This document shows positions 19,352 through 28,143 of a stretch of DNA of 31,720 bases, in pieces. This DNA is from Immundisolibacter sp. Lineage in GTDB: Bacteria; Pseudomonadota; Gammaproteobacteria; Immundisolibacterales; Immundisolibacteraceae. The notes under the pieces were generated by a model. That model was given only the letters and a program-made list of their open reading frames with translations, had not been told where the DNA came from and did no database searches. The stretch lies in the NCBI RefSeq assembly GCF_041601295.1, contig NZ_JBFIII010000025.1, forward strand, positions 1-31,720. The letters are read 5' to 3'. The number at the start of each line of letters is the position of its first letter. Positions within the stretch are counted from its first letter, which is position 1. Position numbers and translations under genes: made by a program.

Positions 19352-19373
19352 GGGGTCGCTTCACGCCGACCCC
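19352..19373 (-). other. Stem-loop between motD and glcF, possible weak terminator
   Basis: GGGGTCG (19352-19358) and CGACCCC (19367-19373) form a perfect 7-bp stem with an 8-base loop, 41 bases past the motD stop. An overlapping alternative pairs GGTCGGC (19344-19350) with GCCGACC (19366-19372). No T-run follows on either strand, so it may be only a pause or RNA-stabilising structure at the end of the flagellar operon. Confidence 0.35.
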
Positions 19374-19413
19374 TACCGCAACCGCGGATCCCGGCCGATC
19401 AGGCGGACCGTGA

Positions 19414-20463
19414 CTAGCGGGGCTGCGCTATCAGCGGCAGCGGTGGCAGCGCCACGAATGCCGGCACATCACCGCCATTGCGGTCGGACGGCCAACGTCC
19501 GCCAACGCTGCGAACCGGTTCTGCGAAGGGCGACGCGGCGCCCTCCGGGGCAAGCGGCACCAACAACGGATGCGGCTCCGCGCCGGGCAGGAACGGCACC
19601 TGTGTCGCTTCTTGCTGCGTGCGGCCGACGTCAAGCTCCAGGTCGCGCTGGGCTGCGGCGTCGGGCGTTGCCAGGACCACCAACACCACACGCCGGTTGC
19701 GGCTGCGGCCCTCTTCGGTGTCGTTCTCGACCAGCGGCCGGTATTCGCCGTAACCGGCCAGCGACAGGCGGGGCGGGGCCAGGCCGTGCTGCAAAAGATG
19801 ATGCACCATGCTGCCGGCCCTGGCGGCCGACAGATCCCAGTTCGAGCGGAACTGGCCGTTCGCGATCGGCACGTCGTCGGTATAGCCCTCGACCCGCACC
19901 GAGTTCGGAACCCCGGACAGGATGTCCACGACCTGATCAACCACCGGCAGGGCATCGGGCTTGATTTGCGCACTGCCCGAGTCGAACAGCACTGCCGCGC
20001 GGATTTCCACCTCCAGCCACAGGCGCCCCTCGCGCACGGCAACCAGGTCTTGTGCGATCAGCGACTCGAAGGCCTTGGCGAGGTCGTTGGCCACCCGATG
20101 CAAGGCTTGCTGGGCGGCAGCGGCGGCTGCCGCAGCCGCCGCCGCATCACCGTCGGTTCCACCCTTGGCGGGGCCGCGTCGGGCTTGCTCCATAACCCGA
20201 CTGACCGCCATTGGCGGCAGTTCCACCGCCGACGACGCTGGGGCCTTGGCGATGCTGCCGATCTGTATCGGCGAGAGCGCCTTGGTTGGCGAACGAAACG
20301 CTGCCATCAACGAATCCGACATGACCCGGTACTTGCCCTCATTGACCGAGGACACCGAGTACATCACCACGAAGAATGCAAACAGCAGCGTAATGAAGTC
20401 GGCATACGACACCAGCCAGCGTTCGTGGTTCTCGTGCTCTTCGTGCTTGGGTTTGCGGGCCAT
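19414..20463 (-). CDS. motD: MotD, MotB-type flagellar stator protein
   Basis: This 349-residue protein anchors the stator to peptidoglycan. The single N-terminal membrane segment contains the ion-carrying Asp D22 in WLVSYADFITLLFAFFVVMY. An OmpA-like peptidoglycan-binding domain spans about residues 165-285 (VEGYTDDVPIANGQF, NWDLSAARAGSMVHHLL, GYGEYRPLVEND, RSRNRRVVLVVL). The pairing with a MotA homologue directly upstream (9-base gap) and the position at the end of the flagellar cluster match motCD of Pseudomonas. A run of 11 alanines precedes the periplasmic domain, and a Pro-rich tail of about 60 residues follows it. Whether protons or sodium drive it cannot be decided. The last gene of the cluster, it is followed by a 138-base gap. 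Confidence 0.93.
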   Translation of the reverse strand: MARKPKHEEHENHERWLVSYADFITLLFAFFVVMYSVSSVNEGKYRVMSDSLMAAFRSPTKALSPIQIGSIAKAPASSAVELPPMAVSRVMEQARRGPAKGGTDGDAAAAAAAAAAAQQALHRVANDLAKAFESLIAQDLVAVREGRLWLEVEIRAAVLFDSGSAQIKPDALPVVDQVVDILSGVPNSVRVEGYTDDVPIANGQFRSNWDLSAARAGSMVHHLLQHGLAPPRLSLAGYGEYRPLVENDTEEGRSRNRRVVLVVLATPDAAAQRDLELDVGRTQQEATQVPFLPGAEPHPLLVPLAPEGAASPFAEPVRSVGGRWPSDRNGGDVPAFVALPPLPLIAQPR

Positions 20464-20472
20464 GGCGGCGAC

Positions 20473-21213
20473 TTAGTGAATGTAGCCTTGCAGCTTCAGT
20501 TCGATGTTGCGCGGGTTCTCGCCGGCGGCAATCGAAGCCAGGCCCTCGATGGTCATTTCCTTGAACTGGCTGCGGTGGTGCACCACGTCCTTGAGCTTGT
20601 TGCCCATTGGCAGAAAGAACAGGTTGGCCAACGCGATGCCGTAAATGGTGGCGACGAAAGCGACCGCAATGCCCGGGCCAAGCTTGCTCGGATCGGACAG
20701 GTTCTCCATCACGTGAATGAGGCCCATCACGGCGCCGATGATGCCGATGGTCGGCGAGTAACCGCCCAAGCCGTCGAAGACCTTGGCAGCAGTGGTTTCC
20801 TGGTGTTCGGTGGCCGACAGCTCCACTTCGAGCACACCGCGGATGGTGTCCGGCTCGCTGCCGTCCACCAACAGTTGCAGACCTTTCTTTGTGAACGGAT
20901 CGGTCTCGGCCTCGGACATCTCTTCCAGACCCAGCAGGCCCTCACGGCGCGCCACGTTGCCCCATTCGACGATCTTCTCCAGCGTGGACTTGAAGTCCAG
21001 CTTGGGTGGCAGGAACACCCAGGCGGCCATCTTCATGGCCTTCATGAAAGTTGGCAGCGGCGTTTGCACCATGACGGAACCCACCGTCCCGCCTGCGACG
21101 ATGACGAAGGCGGCTCCCTGCAGCAAGGAGCCGACATGCCCGCCCTCAAGCGCATTGCCGCCCAGGATGGCGATGAACGCCATCGCCACACCGGCGAAAC
21201 TTAGAATATCCAT
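20473..21213 (-). CDS. motC: MotC, MotA-type flagellar stator protein
   Basis: This 246-residue protein is the MotA/PomA-type proton or sodium channel subunit that, with MotD, forms the stator. It has two N-terminal membrane segments (ILSFAGVAMAFIAILGG and AAFVIVAGGTVGSVMV), a cytoplasmic loop with charged residues (EKIVEWGNVARREGLLGLEE), and two C-terminal segments. The family signature GGYSPTIGIIGAVMGLIHVM precedes the third segment, and GPGIAVAFVATIYGIALAN forms the fourth. The gene starts 26 bases after the fliA stop, whereas related gammaproteobacteria have cheYZAB between them. It is named MotC rather than MotA because of its position after flhFG-fliA. Confidence 0.93.
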   Translation of the reverse strand: MDILSFAGVAMAFIAILGGNALEGGHVGSLLQGAAFVIVAGGTVGSVMVQTPLPTFMKAMKMAAWVFLPPKLDFKSTLEKIVEWGNVARREGLLGLEEMSEAETDPFTKKGLQLLVDGSEPDTIRGVLEVELSATEHQETTAAKVFDGLGGYSPTIGIIGAVMGLIHVMENLSDPSKLGPGIAVAFVATIYGIALANLFFLPMGNKLKDVVHHRSQFKEMTIEGLASIAAGENPRNIELKLQGYIH

Positions 21214-21239
21214 GCGCCAGACCCCGCCCTAGCTTCCGC

Positions 21240-21980
21240 TCAGTCCCGATCGCCCAGGCGGCTGCGCAGGCGCAGCAGGGCCTGGCCATGAATCTGGCAC
21301 ACCCGCGACTCGCTCACGCCCAGGATCTCGCCGATTTCCCGCAGGTTCAGTTCCTGCTCGTAATACAGCGACATGACCATGCGTTCGCGTGGTGGCAAGT
21401 CGCCCACCGCACCGGCGACCCGCTCACGCAAATCCTCGTCCTCCACCTGCGCCTGCGGTCCTGGCGAGGCATCGGCGATGTTGTTCTCCCAGGGCTCCTC
21501 GTCCTCGCCGGCGAGGTCACCGAAGCGCAACACGCCGAACTCCGAGGCCTCTCGCACCAGGGTGAAATAGGCCTCCATATCCATGCCAAGCTGGCGCGCA
21601 ATGGCTTCCGGCGGCGCCTCGCCGCCGAGCTCGCGCTCGGCCGCCCGGGTCGCTTCGGTCAGTTGCCGCAGCTTGCGCAGAGCAGTGCGGGGCAACCAGC
21701 CACTGCGGCGCAGTTCATCCAGCATGGTGCCGCGAATGCGAATGCCGGCGTAGGTCTCGAAACTCGCCCCCTGACCGTCGTCGTAACGACGCGCCGCTTC
21801 CATCAAGCCGATCATGCCCGCCTGGATCAGGTCATCCACCTGCACGCTGGCCGGCAGTCGTGCCAGCAAGTGGTAGGCAATGCGCTTGACCAGTTGTGCG
21901 TGTTCACGCACCAGGCGGTCGATCTGGTCGGCAGCCGCATCAGGCTTGGCCGCTTTCTTGTACGCAAGAACCGCATTCAT
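21240..21980 (-). CDS. fliA: FliA, flagellar sigma factor (sigma-28)
   Basis: This 246-residue sigma-70-family protein directs RNA polymerase to late flagellar promoters. Region 2 is visible in VQVDDLIQAGMIGLMEAARRY and FETYAGIRIRGTMLDELR, region 3 in ELGGEAPPEAIARQLGM, and the region 4 helix-turn-helix in LREIGEILGVSESRVCQIHG. The ATG overlaps the flhG stop as ATGA and is preceded by a strong AGGAGGAG. This coupling and strong site suggest fliA is translated well even though it lies far down the operon. Anti-sigma factor FlgM is not in the window. Confidence 0.96.
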   Translation of the reverse strand: MNAVLAYKKAAKPDAAADQIDRLVREHAQLVKRIAYHLLARLPASVQVDDLIQAGMIGLMEAARRYDDGQGASFETYAGIRIRGTMLDELRRSGWLPRTALRKLRQLTEATRAAERELGGEAPPEAIARQLGMDMEAYFTLVREASEFGVLRFGDLAGEDEEPWENNIADASPGPQAQVEDEDLRERVAGAVGDLPPRERMVMSLYYEQELNLREIGEILGVSESRVCQIHGQALLRLRSRLGDRD

Positions 21981-22858
21981 GCTTCTCCTCCTACAGCAAC
22001 CGAAAGGGGCTGCACCATCCGCTCAAAGAAAAACTCCAGATGTCCGCTGGCGCCGCAGGCTCGCGGCCAGTTCTCCACCTGCTCGGCCAGTTGCCTGAAG
22101 GCGAACGCCGACGGACTGCGGGGAAACGCCTCCATCACGGTCTGCCGGCGCTGAATGGCCTTGCGCAGGTAATCGTCGTAAGGCAGCACGCCGACAAACT
22201 CCAGCACCACGTCCAGGTACTCGTCGCACACCGCCAGCAGCTTGCCGAACAACTCACGACCATCCCGAGCGCGGCGAACCATGTTGGCCAGTATCCGAAA
22301 CCGGCTCACCCCATGCTGGGTGCTGAGCAACTTGATCAGTGCGTAGGCATCGGTCAGCGAGGCTGGCTCGTCACACACCACCAGCAAAACATCCTGTGCC
22401 GCGCGGGCGAAGCTGAGCACGCCCTCGCCAACGCCGGCGGCGGTGTCAACCAGCATCACGTCCAGATCCGTTGTCAGCTCGCCAAACGCCTGGATCAGCC
22501 CGCCATAGACGGCCGCAGGCTGGTCGGCCATGCCGGCCACTCCCGAAGCGGCCGGCACAATGCGCAGCCCGGCCGGGCCTTGCACCACGACCTCCGCCAG
22601 TTCGCGCTCACCGGACAACACCTGCGCCAAAGTCCAGCGCGGCTTGATTCCCAGCAGCACATCGACGTTGGCCAGGCCCAGGTCCGCATCCAGCAGCATC
22701 ACGCCGCGCCCACGCTGCGCCAGGGCGACGCCAAGATTGGTTGCCACATTGGTCTTGCCAACGCCGCCCTTGCCGCCGGTCACGGCGATCACCCGCACCG
22801 GCCGGGGCGCCAGCAAACCGCGCAGGCCGTGGGTCTGGTCAACAGCAGCATCAAGCAT
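21977..22858 (-). CDS. flhG: FlhG (FleN), MinD-like ATPase limiting flagellar number
   Basis: This 293-residue ParA/MinD-family ATPase limits the number of polar flagella; in Pseudomonas FleN acts by restraining the activator FleQ. The deviant Walker A KGGVGKT is at residues 30-36 and the Walker A' region is LLDADLGLANVDVLLG, the standard FlhG form. The switch region VDTAAGVGEGVLSF and CDEPASLTDAYALIK also match the family. The start overlaps the end of flhF by eight bases and its stop overlaps fliA by four, so all three are coupled. A DQTHGLR motif at residues 7-13 matches the N-terminal segment that in FlhG stimulates the FlhF GTPase. Confidence 0.95.
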   Translation of the reverse strand: MLDAAVDQTHGLRGLLAPRPVRVIAVTGGKGGVGKTNVATNLGVALAQRGRGVMLLDADLGLANVDVLLGIKPRWTLAQVLSGERELAEVVVQGPAGLRIVPAASGVAGMADQPAAVYGGLIQAFGELTTDLDVMLVDTAAGVGEGVLSFARAAQDVLLVVCDEPASLTDAYALIKLLSTQHGVSRFRILANMVRRARDGRELFGKLLAVCDEYLDVVLEFVGVLPYDDYLRKAIQRRQTVMEAFPRSPSAFAFRQLAEQVENWPRACGASGHLEFFFERMVQPLSVAVGGEA

Positions 22859-24047
22859 GGGCCACCGCCCTCAATTGGCCTGCCACAGCAGCTGATGTCG
22901 ACGCCGCGCTTGGCGCCGGAGACGGCTGGGCACGGGCGCGAACCCGCTGCGCGGCCCGGTTGACAAGATCGCGGGCGCGGGCCGGATGCAGGTCCTCCGG
23001 GACTCGCTGGCCGTCGGTCACGCAGGCCAGCGGCAAGTGGTGACGAATCACCACCGACAAGGCGCCGCCCAGGGTTGGGCATTCGTCCAGTTTGGTCAGA
23101 ACGCAACCGCTCAGCGGCAAGGCGCCGAAGGTCGTGACCGCCTCGTCCAGCATCGCTTCCTGTGCGTTGCTCGCCAGGACCAGGTAGCTGCGCATATTGC
23201 TGCGCCCAAGGCTCGCCAGAGCCTCGCCGATGCGCACATCCCGCTGACTCATGCCGGCGGTATCCACCAGCACCAGACGCTTGTTGGCCAGCGCCGCCAG
23301 CGCTACGGCAAGATCGTCGGCTGAATCCACCATCTGCACCGGCACGCCCAGCAGGCGACCGAAATTCTGTAGTTGTTCATGGGCGCCGACGCGGTAGTTA
23401 TCGGTGGTCAGCAGGCCCAGGTGGCGGGCGCCGTGCTGGCGCACGAAGCGGGCTGCGAGTTTGGCAACCGTGGTGGTCTTGCCAACCCCGGTGGGTCCGA
23501 GCAGCGCGACCACTCCGCCCTCGTCGAGCAAACCCTGATCGGCAATCGGAATGCGCGCTGTCAAATGCTGGCCCAGCGCCTCGCGCCAGGCTGCGCCAAG
23601 ATCCCGCTGCTCGGCCACTTGACTGAGGATCGACGCGATCAGGTCCGTCGTCAGACCCATCTGCTCAAGATAGGGCGCCAGCTGTGCCTGCAGGGGGCTG
23701 CGCCGGCTTATAGCCGACTGGCGCAATTCCGCTTCCAGCAGCCCGCGCAGCATGGTCAGTTCGGTTCTGAGTTGCTCGATTGCCGGATCGACTGCCCAGG
23801 CCAGACGGTCCAGGTCAGCCGGACCTTCCTGCGGCAGATCCTTGCCGGCCAGGTGCGGCGAATCGGCGCCACCGCCGCTGGCGGCCAGGCGTTCGAGCAG
23901 TGCCGCGTCATAGTCGACGGCGGCGATGACTTCCACTCCATCAGGCAGGCGACGGCTGGACAGGATGACCGCCTCCGAGCCTTGCTCCTGTCGCACCTGA
24001 TGCAGTGCCCGGCGCATGTCGGGCGCGCTATAGCGCTTGATCTTCAT
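22851..24047 (-). CDS. flhF: FlhF, SRP-type GTPase for polar flagellum placement
   Basis: This 398-residue protein is an SRP54/FtsY-type GTPase that marks the cell pole for flagellar assembly. It begins with the characteristic basic segment MKIKRYSAPDMRRAL and a low-complexity linker, followed by a helical N domain and the G domain with P-loop GPTGVGKTT (184-192), TTDNYRVGAHEQLQ, LVDTAGMSQRD and TKLDE. It works with FlhG, encoded immediately downstream. AGGAG lies eight bases before the ATG. It starts 59 bases after flhA, the largest gap inside the flagellar block, and no promoter is evident there. Confidence 0.95.
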   Translation of the reverse strand: MKIKRYSAPDMRRALHQVRQEQGSEAVILSSRRLPDGVEVIAAVDYDAALLERLAASGGGADSPHLAGKDLPQEGPADLDRLAWAVDPAIEQLRTELTMLRGLLEAELRQSAISRRSPLQAQLAPYLEQMGLTTDLIASILSQVAEQRDLGAAWREALGQHLTARIPIADQGLLDEGGVVALLGPTGVGKTTTVAKLAARFVRQHGARHLGLLTTDNYRVGAHEQLQNFGRLLGVPVQMVDSADDLAVALAALANKRLVLVDTAGMSQRDVRIGEALASLGRSNMRSYLVLASNAQEAMLDEAVTTFGALPLSGCVLTKLDECPTLGGALSVVIRHHLPLACVTDGQRVPEDLHPARARDLVNRAAQRVRARAQPSPAPSAASTSAAVAGQLRAVAHA

Positions 24048-24106
24048 GCTCGACTCTCCTTGCTCCCGCGTGGGCGCATCTGGTCAAAAACCTTGCCGAA
24101 AGCGCG

Positions 24107-26194
24107 TCAGCGCCCACCAATATTTGCAACAACCCGCACCTGCCGGTTCTCTGGCAGTTCCTCGTAGGCCAACACCTTCAGGTCGACCGCCAGGTGGCGA
24201 ACAAACCGTGCCAGCCACAGGCGCAGGGCGTTGGGTGCCACCAGCACCGCCGGCTGGCCCATCAGCTCCTGCCGCTGCGCCGCGTCCGCCAGGAGGCTTC
24301 TGAGGCGCTCCGCCAAACCAGGCTCCACACCGAGTGCGCCATCGCCCCCTTGCACAGCTTTTAGCAAAATGCGTTCCAACTCGGGGTCAAGCGTCATCAG
24401 TGCTAGCTCTGGCGACGTTCCGAAGACCTCCTGAACGATGCTGCGACCGATCGCAACGCGCACCAGCGCGGTCAAAACGTCAGGATCTTGACTACGCGTG
24501 CCGTGCTCGGCCAAAGACTCGGCGACGCTGCGCAGGTCGCGGATCGGCACGCCTTCCTGCAGCAGATTGCGCAGCACCCGCAGCACCGTTCCCAGCGGCA
24601 GCACCTTGGGCACCAGGTTCTCCACCAGCTTGGGCGCTTGGGTGGCCAGGCGATCCAGCAGCTGTTGCACTTCCTCGTGGCCCAGCAGCTCGTAGGCCGA
24701 GCGCATGAGCACCTGCGACAGGTGCGTGGCCACCACGGTGGCCGAGTCAACCACCGTGTAACCGGCCATCTGCGCCTGCTCGCGCAGGCCGCGCTCGATC
24801 CACAACGCGTCCAGTCCGAAAGTCGGGTCCTTGGTGGCAATCCCCGGCACCGGTGTGGTCACGTGACCGGGGTTGATGGCCAGATCCCGATCCGGCTGCA
24901 ACTCGCCCTGGCCGGCGGTAGAGCCCATCAGGGTGATGCGGTAGCCGCCCGGCGCCAGATCGAGGTTGTCGCGAATGTGTACCGGCTGCAGCAGGAAGCC
25001 GAGTTCTTTCGACAGCTTCTTGCGCACGCCCTTGATACGCGTCAGCAACTCGCCGCCCTGCGTCTTGTCCACCAGGGGAATCAGGCGATAGCCGACTTCA
25101 AGACCCACCAGGTCAACGCCGGCCACCTCGTCCCAGCCAAGGTCCTTGTGTTCTTCGGGCGCCGGCAAGGCTTCCAGACCGCCATTCCTGGCAAGCTCAG
25201 CCGCTTCCTGGGCCCGGGCCCTGGCCAGGCGCCAGGCGGCCACAGCCAGCCCGCCGCCGAGAGTCAGAAAGGCAAAATGCGGCATGCCGGGCACCAGGCC
25301 GAGTACGCCGACCAAACCACCGCCCACGCCAAGGGCGGTCGGGTTGGCCATCAACTGGCGGTTGATCTGGGTCGAAACGCTTTCCGCCTGCGAAACCCGC
25401 GTCACCAGGATGGCCGCTGCCACCGACAGCAGCAGCGATGGCACCTGCGCCACCAGGCCGTCGCCGATGGTCAGCAGGCTGAACACCTGCATGGCGTCGT
25501 TGGCGCTCATGCCGTGCTGGCCCATGCCAATGGCGATGCCACCCATGATGTTGATGATCAGAATGAGCATGCCGGCGACGGCGTCACCACGCACGAATTT
25601 GCTGGCGCCATCCATGGCGCCATAGAAGTCCGCTTCCTGGCGCACTACCTCGCGCCGATCGTGCGCCTGTTGCTGGGTGATGAGACCAGCCGAGATGTCG
25701 GCGTCGATCGCCATCTGCTTGCCGGGCATGGCGTCCAGGGTGAAGCGGGCGTTGACTTCCGAAACCCGCCCCGCTCCCTTGGTCACGACCATGAAGTTGA
25801 TGATCACCAAAATGACGAACACCACCAGGCCGACGGCGTAGTTACCACCAATGACAAACGAACCGAAGGCCTCGATCACATGGCCGGCCGCCGCCGGGCC
25901 GGTGTGACCATCCAGCAGCACCAGCCGGGTCGAGGCGACATTCAGCGCCAGGCGCAGCAGCGTGGCCACCAGCAGCAGCGTGGGAAACACGGCAAAGTCC
26001 AACGGGCGCAGCGCGTACACCGCCACCAGCAGCACCACCAGCGAGAGCGTAATGTTGAACGTGAACAGCAGGTCCAGCGCCAGCGGCGGCAGCGGCACCA
26101 ACATCATGCCAAGCAGGGTCAGTACCAGCAGTGGTGTGCCCAGCCCCAAGGCCGCGAAGCTGCGCGAGGTGCCGGTAGCGGTTGCCGTATTCAC
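24107..26194 (-). CDS. flhA: FlhA, flagellar type III export gate protein
   Basis: This 695-residue protein (E. coli: 692) forms the nonameric ring of the flagellar export gate. The N-terminal half has about eight membrane segments. The FHIPEP signature region appears as RLALNVASTRLVLL, followed by GGNYAVGLVVFVILVIINF and VSEVNARFTLDAMPGKQMAID. The C-terminal half is the cytoplasmic domain that docks chaperone-substrate complexes (DPTFGLDALWI, VVDSATVVATHLSQV, LVENLVPKVLPLG). Translation should begin at GTG 26194, as AGGAG lies eight bases upstream and no ATG is near. The gene follows flhB by 12 bases. Confidence 0.96.
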   Translation of the reverse strand: MNTATATGTSRSFAALGLGTPLLVLTLLGMMLVPLPPLALDLLFTFNITLSLVVLLVAVYALRPLDFAVFPTLLLVATLLRLALNVASTRLVLLDGHTGPAAAGHVIEAFGSFVIGGNYAVGLVVFVILVIINFMVVTKGAGRVSEVNARFTLDAMPGKQMAIDADISAGLITQQQAHDRREVVRQEADFYGAMDGASKFVRGDAVAGMLILIINIMGGIAIGMGQHGMSANDAMQVFSLLTIGDGLVAQVPSLLLSVAAAILVTRVSQAESVSTQINRQLMANPTALGVGGGLVGVLGLVPGMPHFAFLTLGGGLAVAAWRLARARAQEAAELARNGGLEALPAPEEHKDLGWDEVAGVDLVGLEVGYRLIPLVDKTQGGELLTRIKGVRKKLSKELGFLLQPVHIRDNLDLAPGGYRITLMGSTAGQGELQPDRDLAINPGHVTTPVPGIATKDPTFGLDALWIERGLREQAQMAGYTVVDSATVVATHLSQVLMRSAYELLGHEEVQQLLDRLATQAPKLVENLVPKVLPLGTVLRVLRNLLQEGVPIRDLRSVAESLAEHGTRSQDPDVLTALVRVAIGRSIVQEVFGTSPELALMTLDPELERILLKAVQGGDGALGVEPGLAERLRSLLADAAQRQELMGQPAVLVAPNALRLWLARFVRHLAVDLKVLAYEELPENRQVRVVANIGGR

Positions 26195-26206
26195 TTAGAA
26201 GTCTCC

Positions 26207-27361
26207 TCAGGCTGAAGGCGCTGCGCTGCCGCGCGGCCGTTGCAATTCGTCAGGCACCGGCAGTGCGTCCAGGTCCGGCACGTCATAGCGACCGGCCGCC
26301 AGCGCGGTGCGCAGTTGATAGATGTAAGCCAGGACCTGCGCCACCACGGTGTAGAGTTCGCGCGGTACCTCGGCGCCAATGCGGGTGCTGTAGTAGAGCG
26401 CCCGCGCCAGGGGCGGCTGCGACAGGATTGGAACGCCATGCTCCTTGGCCAGCGCGCGTATCTGTGCAGCCACGAGGTCCGCGCCCTTGGCGACCAGCCG
26501 CGGCGCGCCGTCCTTGCCAAGGTCGTAGCGCAGCGCCACGGCGTAGTGGGTGGGATTCACCACCACCACGCTGGCGGTGGGGATGTCCTGCATCATGCGG
26601 CGACGGGACAGCTCATGCTGGCGGTTTCGAATGCGTTGACGCACCTCGGGCCGGCCGTCGGTTTCCTTCATCTCGTCCTTGATTTCCTGCCGCGACATGC
26701 GCAGTTGGCGAACGTGGTTCCAGATCTGAAACGGCACATCGACCGCGGCGATCAGCAGCAACCCCATCGCGGTCAGGAAAAACGCCCGCGTGGTCAGGTT
26801 GCTGGCGTGACCCAGTGCCATCACCAGTGGCTCGGAACCCAGGCCCAACAGGGCCGGCGCCATCTGGCGCAACACCAGCACGGCCAAGCCGCCGACCACC
26901 AGAAACTTGGCCAGTGCCTTGGCCGTTTCCACCAGGCTCTGGATCGAGAACAGGCGCTTGATGCCTTTCATCGGACTCAGACGGTTGAATTTCGGTTCCA
27001 GGCTGTCGGTACTGAACAGGATGCCGCCGAGCGCCATCGGCGCCAGCGCAGCCACCACAAAAACCAGGCCCAGCCACGGCGCAAGCATCAGCAGCGCGTC
27101 ACCGGCGCTGCTGGCCAGACGGGTACCGACGGCGGACGGGTCAAGCGCCGCCGCGCGGTCGAACGACAGTCCGTTGTGCATCAGATGCAACAGGCCACCG
27201 CTGACGCGATCGCCGAACAGCCACAATCCCCCTGCGCCCAACAGCACCAGGGCAGCCGAGTTGAGCTCCTTGGAGCGGGCTACCTGGCCTTTCTTGCGCG
27301 AATCCTCAAGGCGTTTGGGGGTGGCCTTTTCGGTGCGTTCCTGAGCGCTTTCTTCAGCCAT
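26207..27361 (-). CDS. flhB: FlhB, flagellar export substrate-specificity switch
   Basis: This 384-residue export gate protein (E. coli: 382) has four membrane segments and a cytoplasmic C-terminal domain. The self-cleavage motif N269-P270-T271-H272 lies in VVVNPTHYAVALRYD, at the same residue number as in E. coli FlhB. Cleavage between N and P allows the switch from hook to filament export (known of the family). The N-terminus AEESAQERTEKATPKRLEDS is typical. The ATG is two bases after the fliR stop, and flhA follows after 12 bases. All residues known to be needed for cleavage are present. Confidence 0.96.
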   Translation of the reverse strand: MAEESAQERTEKATPKRLEDSRKKGQVARSKELNSAALVLLGAGGLWLFGDRVSGGLLHLMHNGLSFDRAAALDPSAVGTRLASSAGDALLMLAPWLGLVFVVAALAPMALGGILFSTDSLEPKFNRLSPMKGIKRLFSIQSLVETAKALAKFLVVGGLAVLVLRQMAPALLGLGSEPLVMALGHASNLTTRAFFLTAMGLLLIAAVDVPFQIWNHVRQLRMSRQEIKDEMKETDGRPEVRQRIRNRQHELSRRRMMQDIPTASVVVVNPTHYAVALRYDLGKDGAPRLVAKGADLVAAQIRALAKEHGVPILSQPPLARALYYSTRIGAEVPRELYTVVAQVLAYIYQLRTALAAGRYDVPDLDALPVPDELQRPRGSAAPSA

Positions 27362-27363
27362 GC

Positions 27364-28140
27364 TCAGCGCGCCCCCAGCAGTGCGAACAAGCGTCCGCTA
27401 CCCTGCTCGAACAACTGCCCCCACTGCCCGGGCAGCGCCGGCAGGGTGAACAGCACCACCATCAGACCCACCAGCAGCGACACCGGAAACCCGACCGCGA
27501 ACAGATTCATCTGCGGCGCGGCGCGGCTCACCACCGCGAAGGCCAGATTCACCACCAGCAGTACCGTGACCGCCGGCAGGGCCACCGCCAAACCGACCGC
27601 AAACATGTCAGTCGCGAACCCGGCCGCGGTCTGCAAATCGGCGAAGCGCAAACCGTCCGCCGACACCGGCAGACTGTGGAAGCTGCCCGCCAGCAACTCC
27701 AGCAGCAGCAAATGTCCGTCAACGGCCAGCATCAGCAGCAAGGCGAACATCACATAGAACTGCGACACGATCGGCACGCTGACGCCGTTTTGCGGGTCGA
27801 TCAACGAGGCGAACCCCAGACCCATACCGAGCGAGACCATTTCGCCAGCGAAGCTGAGCGCGGCGAGCAGCAACTGCAACGAGAAGCCGGCCAGAAGGCC
27901 GATGCCCACCTGCTGCACAGCCGTGAGCACCCCCATCGGCGACAACACGTCGAGCACCGGCGCCAGCGGCAGTGTCGGCAGCAGCAGTGCTGTCAGCGCA
28001 AGACCGATTACCAGCCGGATACGTACTGGCACCGTGCGTGAACCGAAAAGTGGCGCCGCCATCAGGAACGCCGAAATGCGCAGAAACGGCCAGAAGAAAC
28101 TGCCGACGTAGGCTCCGATGCGGGCACTGTCGATGTCCAC
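27364..28140 (-). CDS. fliR: FliR, flagellar export gate membrane protein
   Basis: This 258-residue hydrophobic protein has about six membrane segments, starting with AYVGSFFWPFLRISAFLMAAPLFG. The motif VPVRIRLVIGLALTALLLP and the pair ISFAGEMVSLGMGLGFASL-like (here LSFAGEMVSLGMG) identify FliR. FliR assembles with FliP and FliQ into the helical core of the export channel. Translation starts at GTG 28140, three bases after the fliQ stop; no ATG fits the conserved N-terminus. The Shine-Dalgarno sequence is weak, so coupling to fliQ is likely. Confidence 0.94.
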   Translation of the reverse strand: MDIDSARIGAYVGSFFWPFLRISAFLMAAPLFGSRTVPVRIRLVIGLALTALLLPTLPLAPVLDVLSPMGVLTAVQQVGIGLLAGFSLQLLLAALSFAGEMVSLGMGLGFASLIDPQNGVSVPIVSQFYVMFALLLMLAVDGHLLLLELLAGSFHSLPVSADGLRFADLQTAAGFATDMFAVGLAVALPAVTVLLVVNLAFAVVSRAAPQMNLFAVGFPVSLLVGLMVVLFTLPALPGQWGQLFEQGSGRLFALLGAR

Positions 28141-28143
28141 GGC

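Noticed and set aside
20100..20160. GC-rich repeat in motD as a possible microsatellite or repeat element
   Set aside because: The codons are mixed and the frame is intact, so it is better explained as a polyalanine stretch in the protein.
24488..26215. 575-codon open frame on the plus strand opposite flhA
   Set aside because: The translation is dominated by His, Gln and Arg with no known domain, while flhA on the other strand is complete. The same applies to the long plus-strand frames at 19570-21204 and 26240-27757.
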